DNA of 64,000 nt from Nephromyces sp. MM_2019. Taxonomy: Eukaryota > Apicomplexa > Aconoidasida > Nephromycida. Each line of letters starts with the position of its first letter. Within the stretch, counting starts at the first letter, position 1. Below are positions 63,751-64,000 of the stretch, one piece after another. The stretch covers positions 108,537-172,536 of the forward strand of contig JADHZB010001368.1 in NCBI GenBank assembly GCA_015657535.1, in the 5' to 3' direction. Below the pieces are notes generated by a model. The model worked only from the letters and a program-made list of their open reading frames with translations, was not told the origin of the DNA and ran no database searches. The translations under genes were made by a program, and so were the position numbers.

Positions 63751-64000
63751 GTATACAAGTAGTCTGTGGCTTTTGCTTTGTTTGAAGACTTTAGAATGCT
63801 CTATGAATCAGAGTGTTTATGCATATCTGCGTGCATCTCTGTAGTATTTTTCTGATTATGTGTGTGTGATTTTGCGTGATTGTGTGTGTGTTGGCTGAAA
63901 GTGTGGATTTTTAATGATTTGCTACGGTGTTGCCAACGTATAAGTGTCATTCCTTCTCTCTTTCATTCTTCCTATATATGTGTGTGTGGTTTTTCTAGGC

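Overview
The window looks like nuclear DNA of an intron-rich apicomplexan or related alveolate. The recognisable genes are eukaryotic housekeeping genes read with the standard code, cut into short exons by spliceosomal GT-AG introns. One interstitial CCCTAAA-type telomere-like motif fits that group. The species cannot be fixed from sequence alone. One assembly gap of N (21787-21954) falls inside an intron.

Layout. (1) 192-6285, + strand: 3' part of the gene for the large subunit of replication protein A (DNA-binding domain B, the zinc-ribbon domain C and the C-terminus); the 5' part lies before the window. (2) 6286-11377: about 5 kb without a recognisable gene, with a 33-bp minisatellite and a long inverted repeat around the last RPA1 exon. 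(3) 11378-24268, + strand: a complete plasma-membrane-type calcium P-ATPase in 17 inferred exons, about 1198 residues, with every exon phase consistent. (4) 24269-32336: first a TG-rich, exon-like zone to about 26.7 kb, then a desert. (5) 32337-35627, - strand: a two-exon gene for an unrecognised, Ser-rich, probably nuclear protein of about 1004 residues. (6) 35628-49817: a 14-kb desert with a few low-complexity tracts. (7) 49818-55400, + strand: V-ATPase V1 subunit C in 10 inferred exons, about 396 residues. (8) 55401-59723: a 110-bp purine-rich tandem repeat, a doubtful small + strand gene near 57 kb and a doubtful acidic - strand open frame near 58.4 kb. (9) 59724 to beyond the right edge, + strand: a very large exon encoding a probably mitochondrial, helix-rich protein of uncertain family.

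The genes do not form an operon or an obvious pathway. RPA1 is a single-stranded-DNA-binding protein. The calcium pump and the V-ATPase subunit both act in ion transport, but their closeness probably has no functional meaning.

The most unusual feature is intron architecture. Introns of the + strand genes are packed with TG runs on the sense strand, usually near the 5' side. In many of them CA runs lie near the 3' splice site, so one pre-mRNA could pair UG with CA across the intron. These tracts are almost absent from the gene deserts and from the single intron of the - strand gene. All exon models here were built by eye from open frames, splice-site motifs, phase and remembered family motifs; no search was run.
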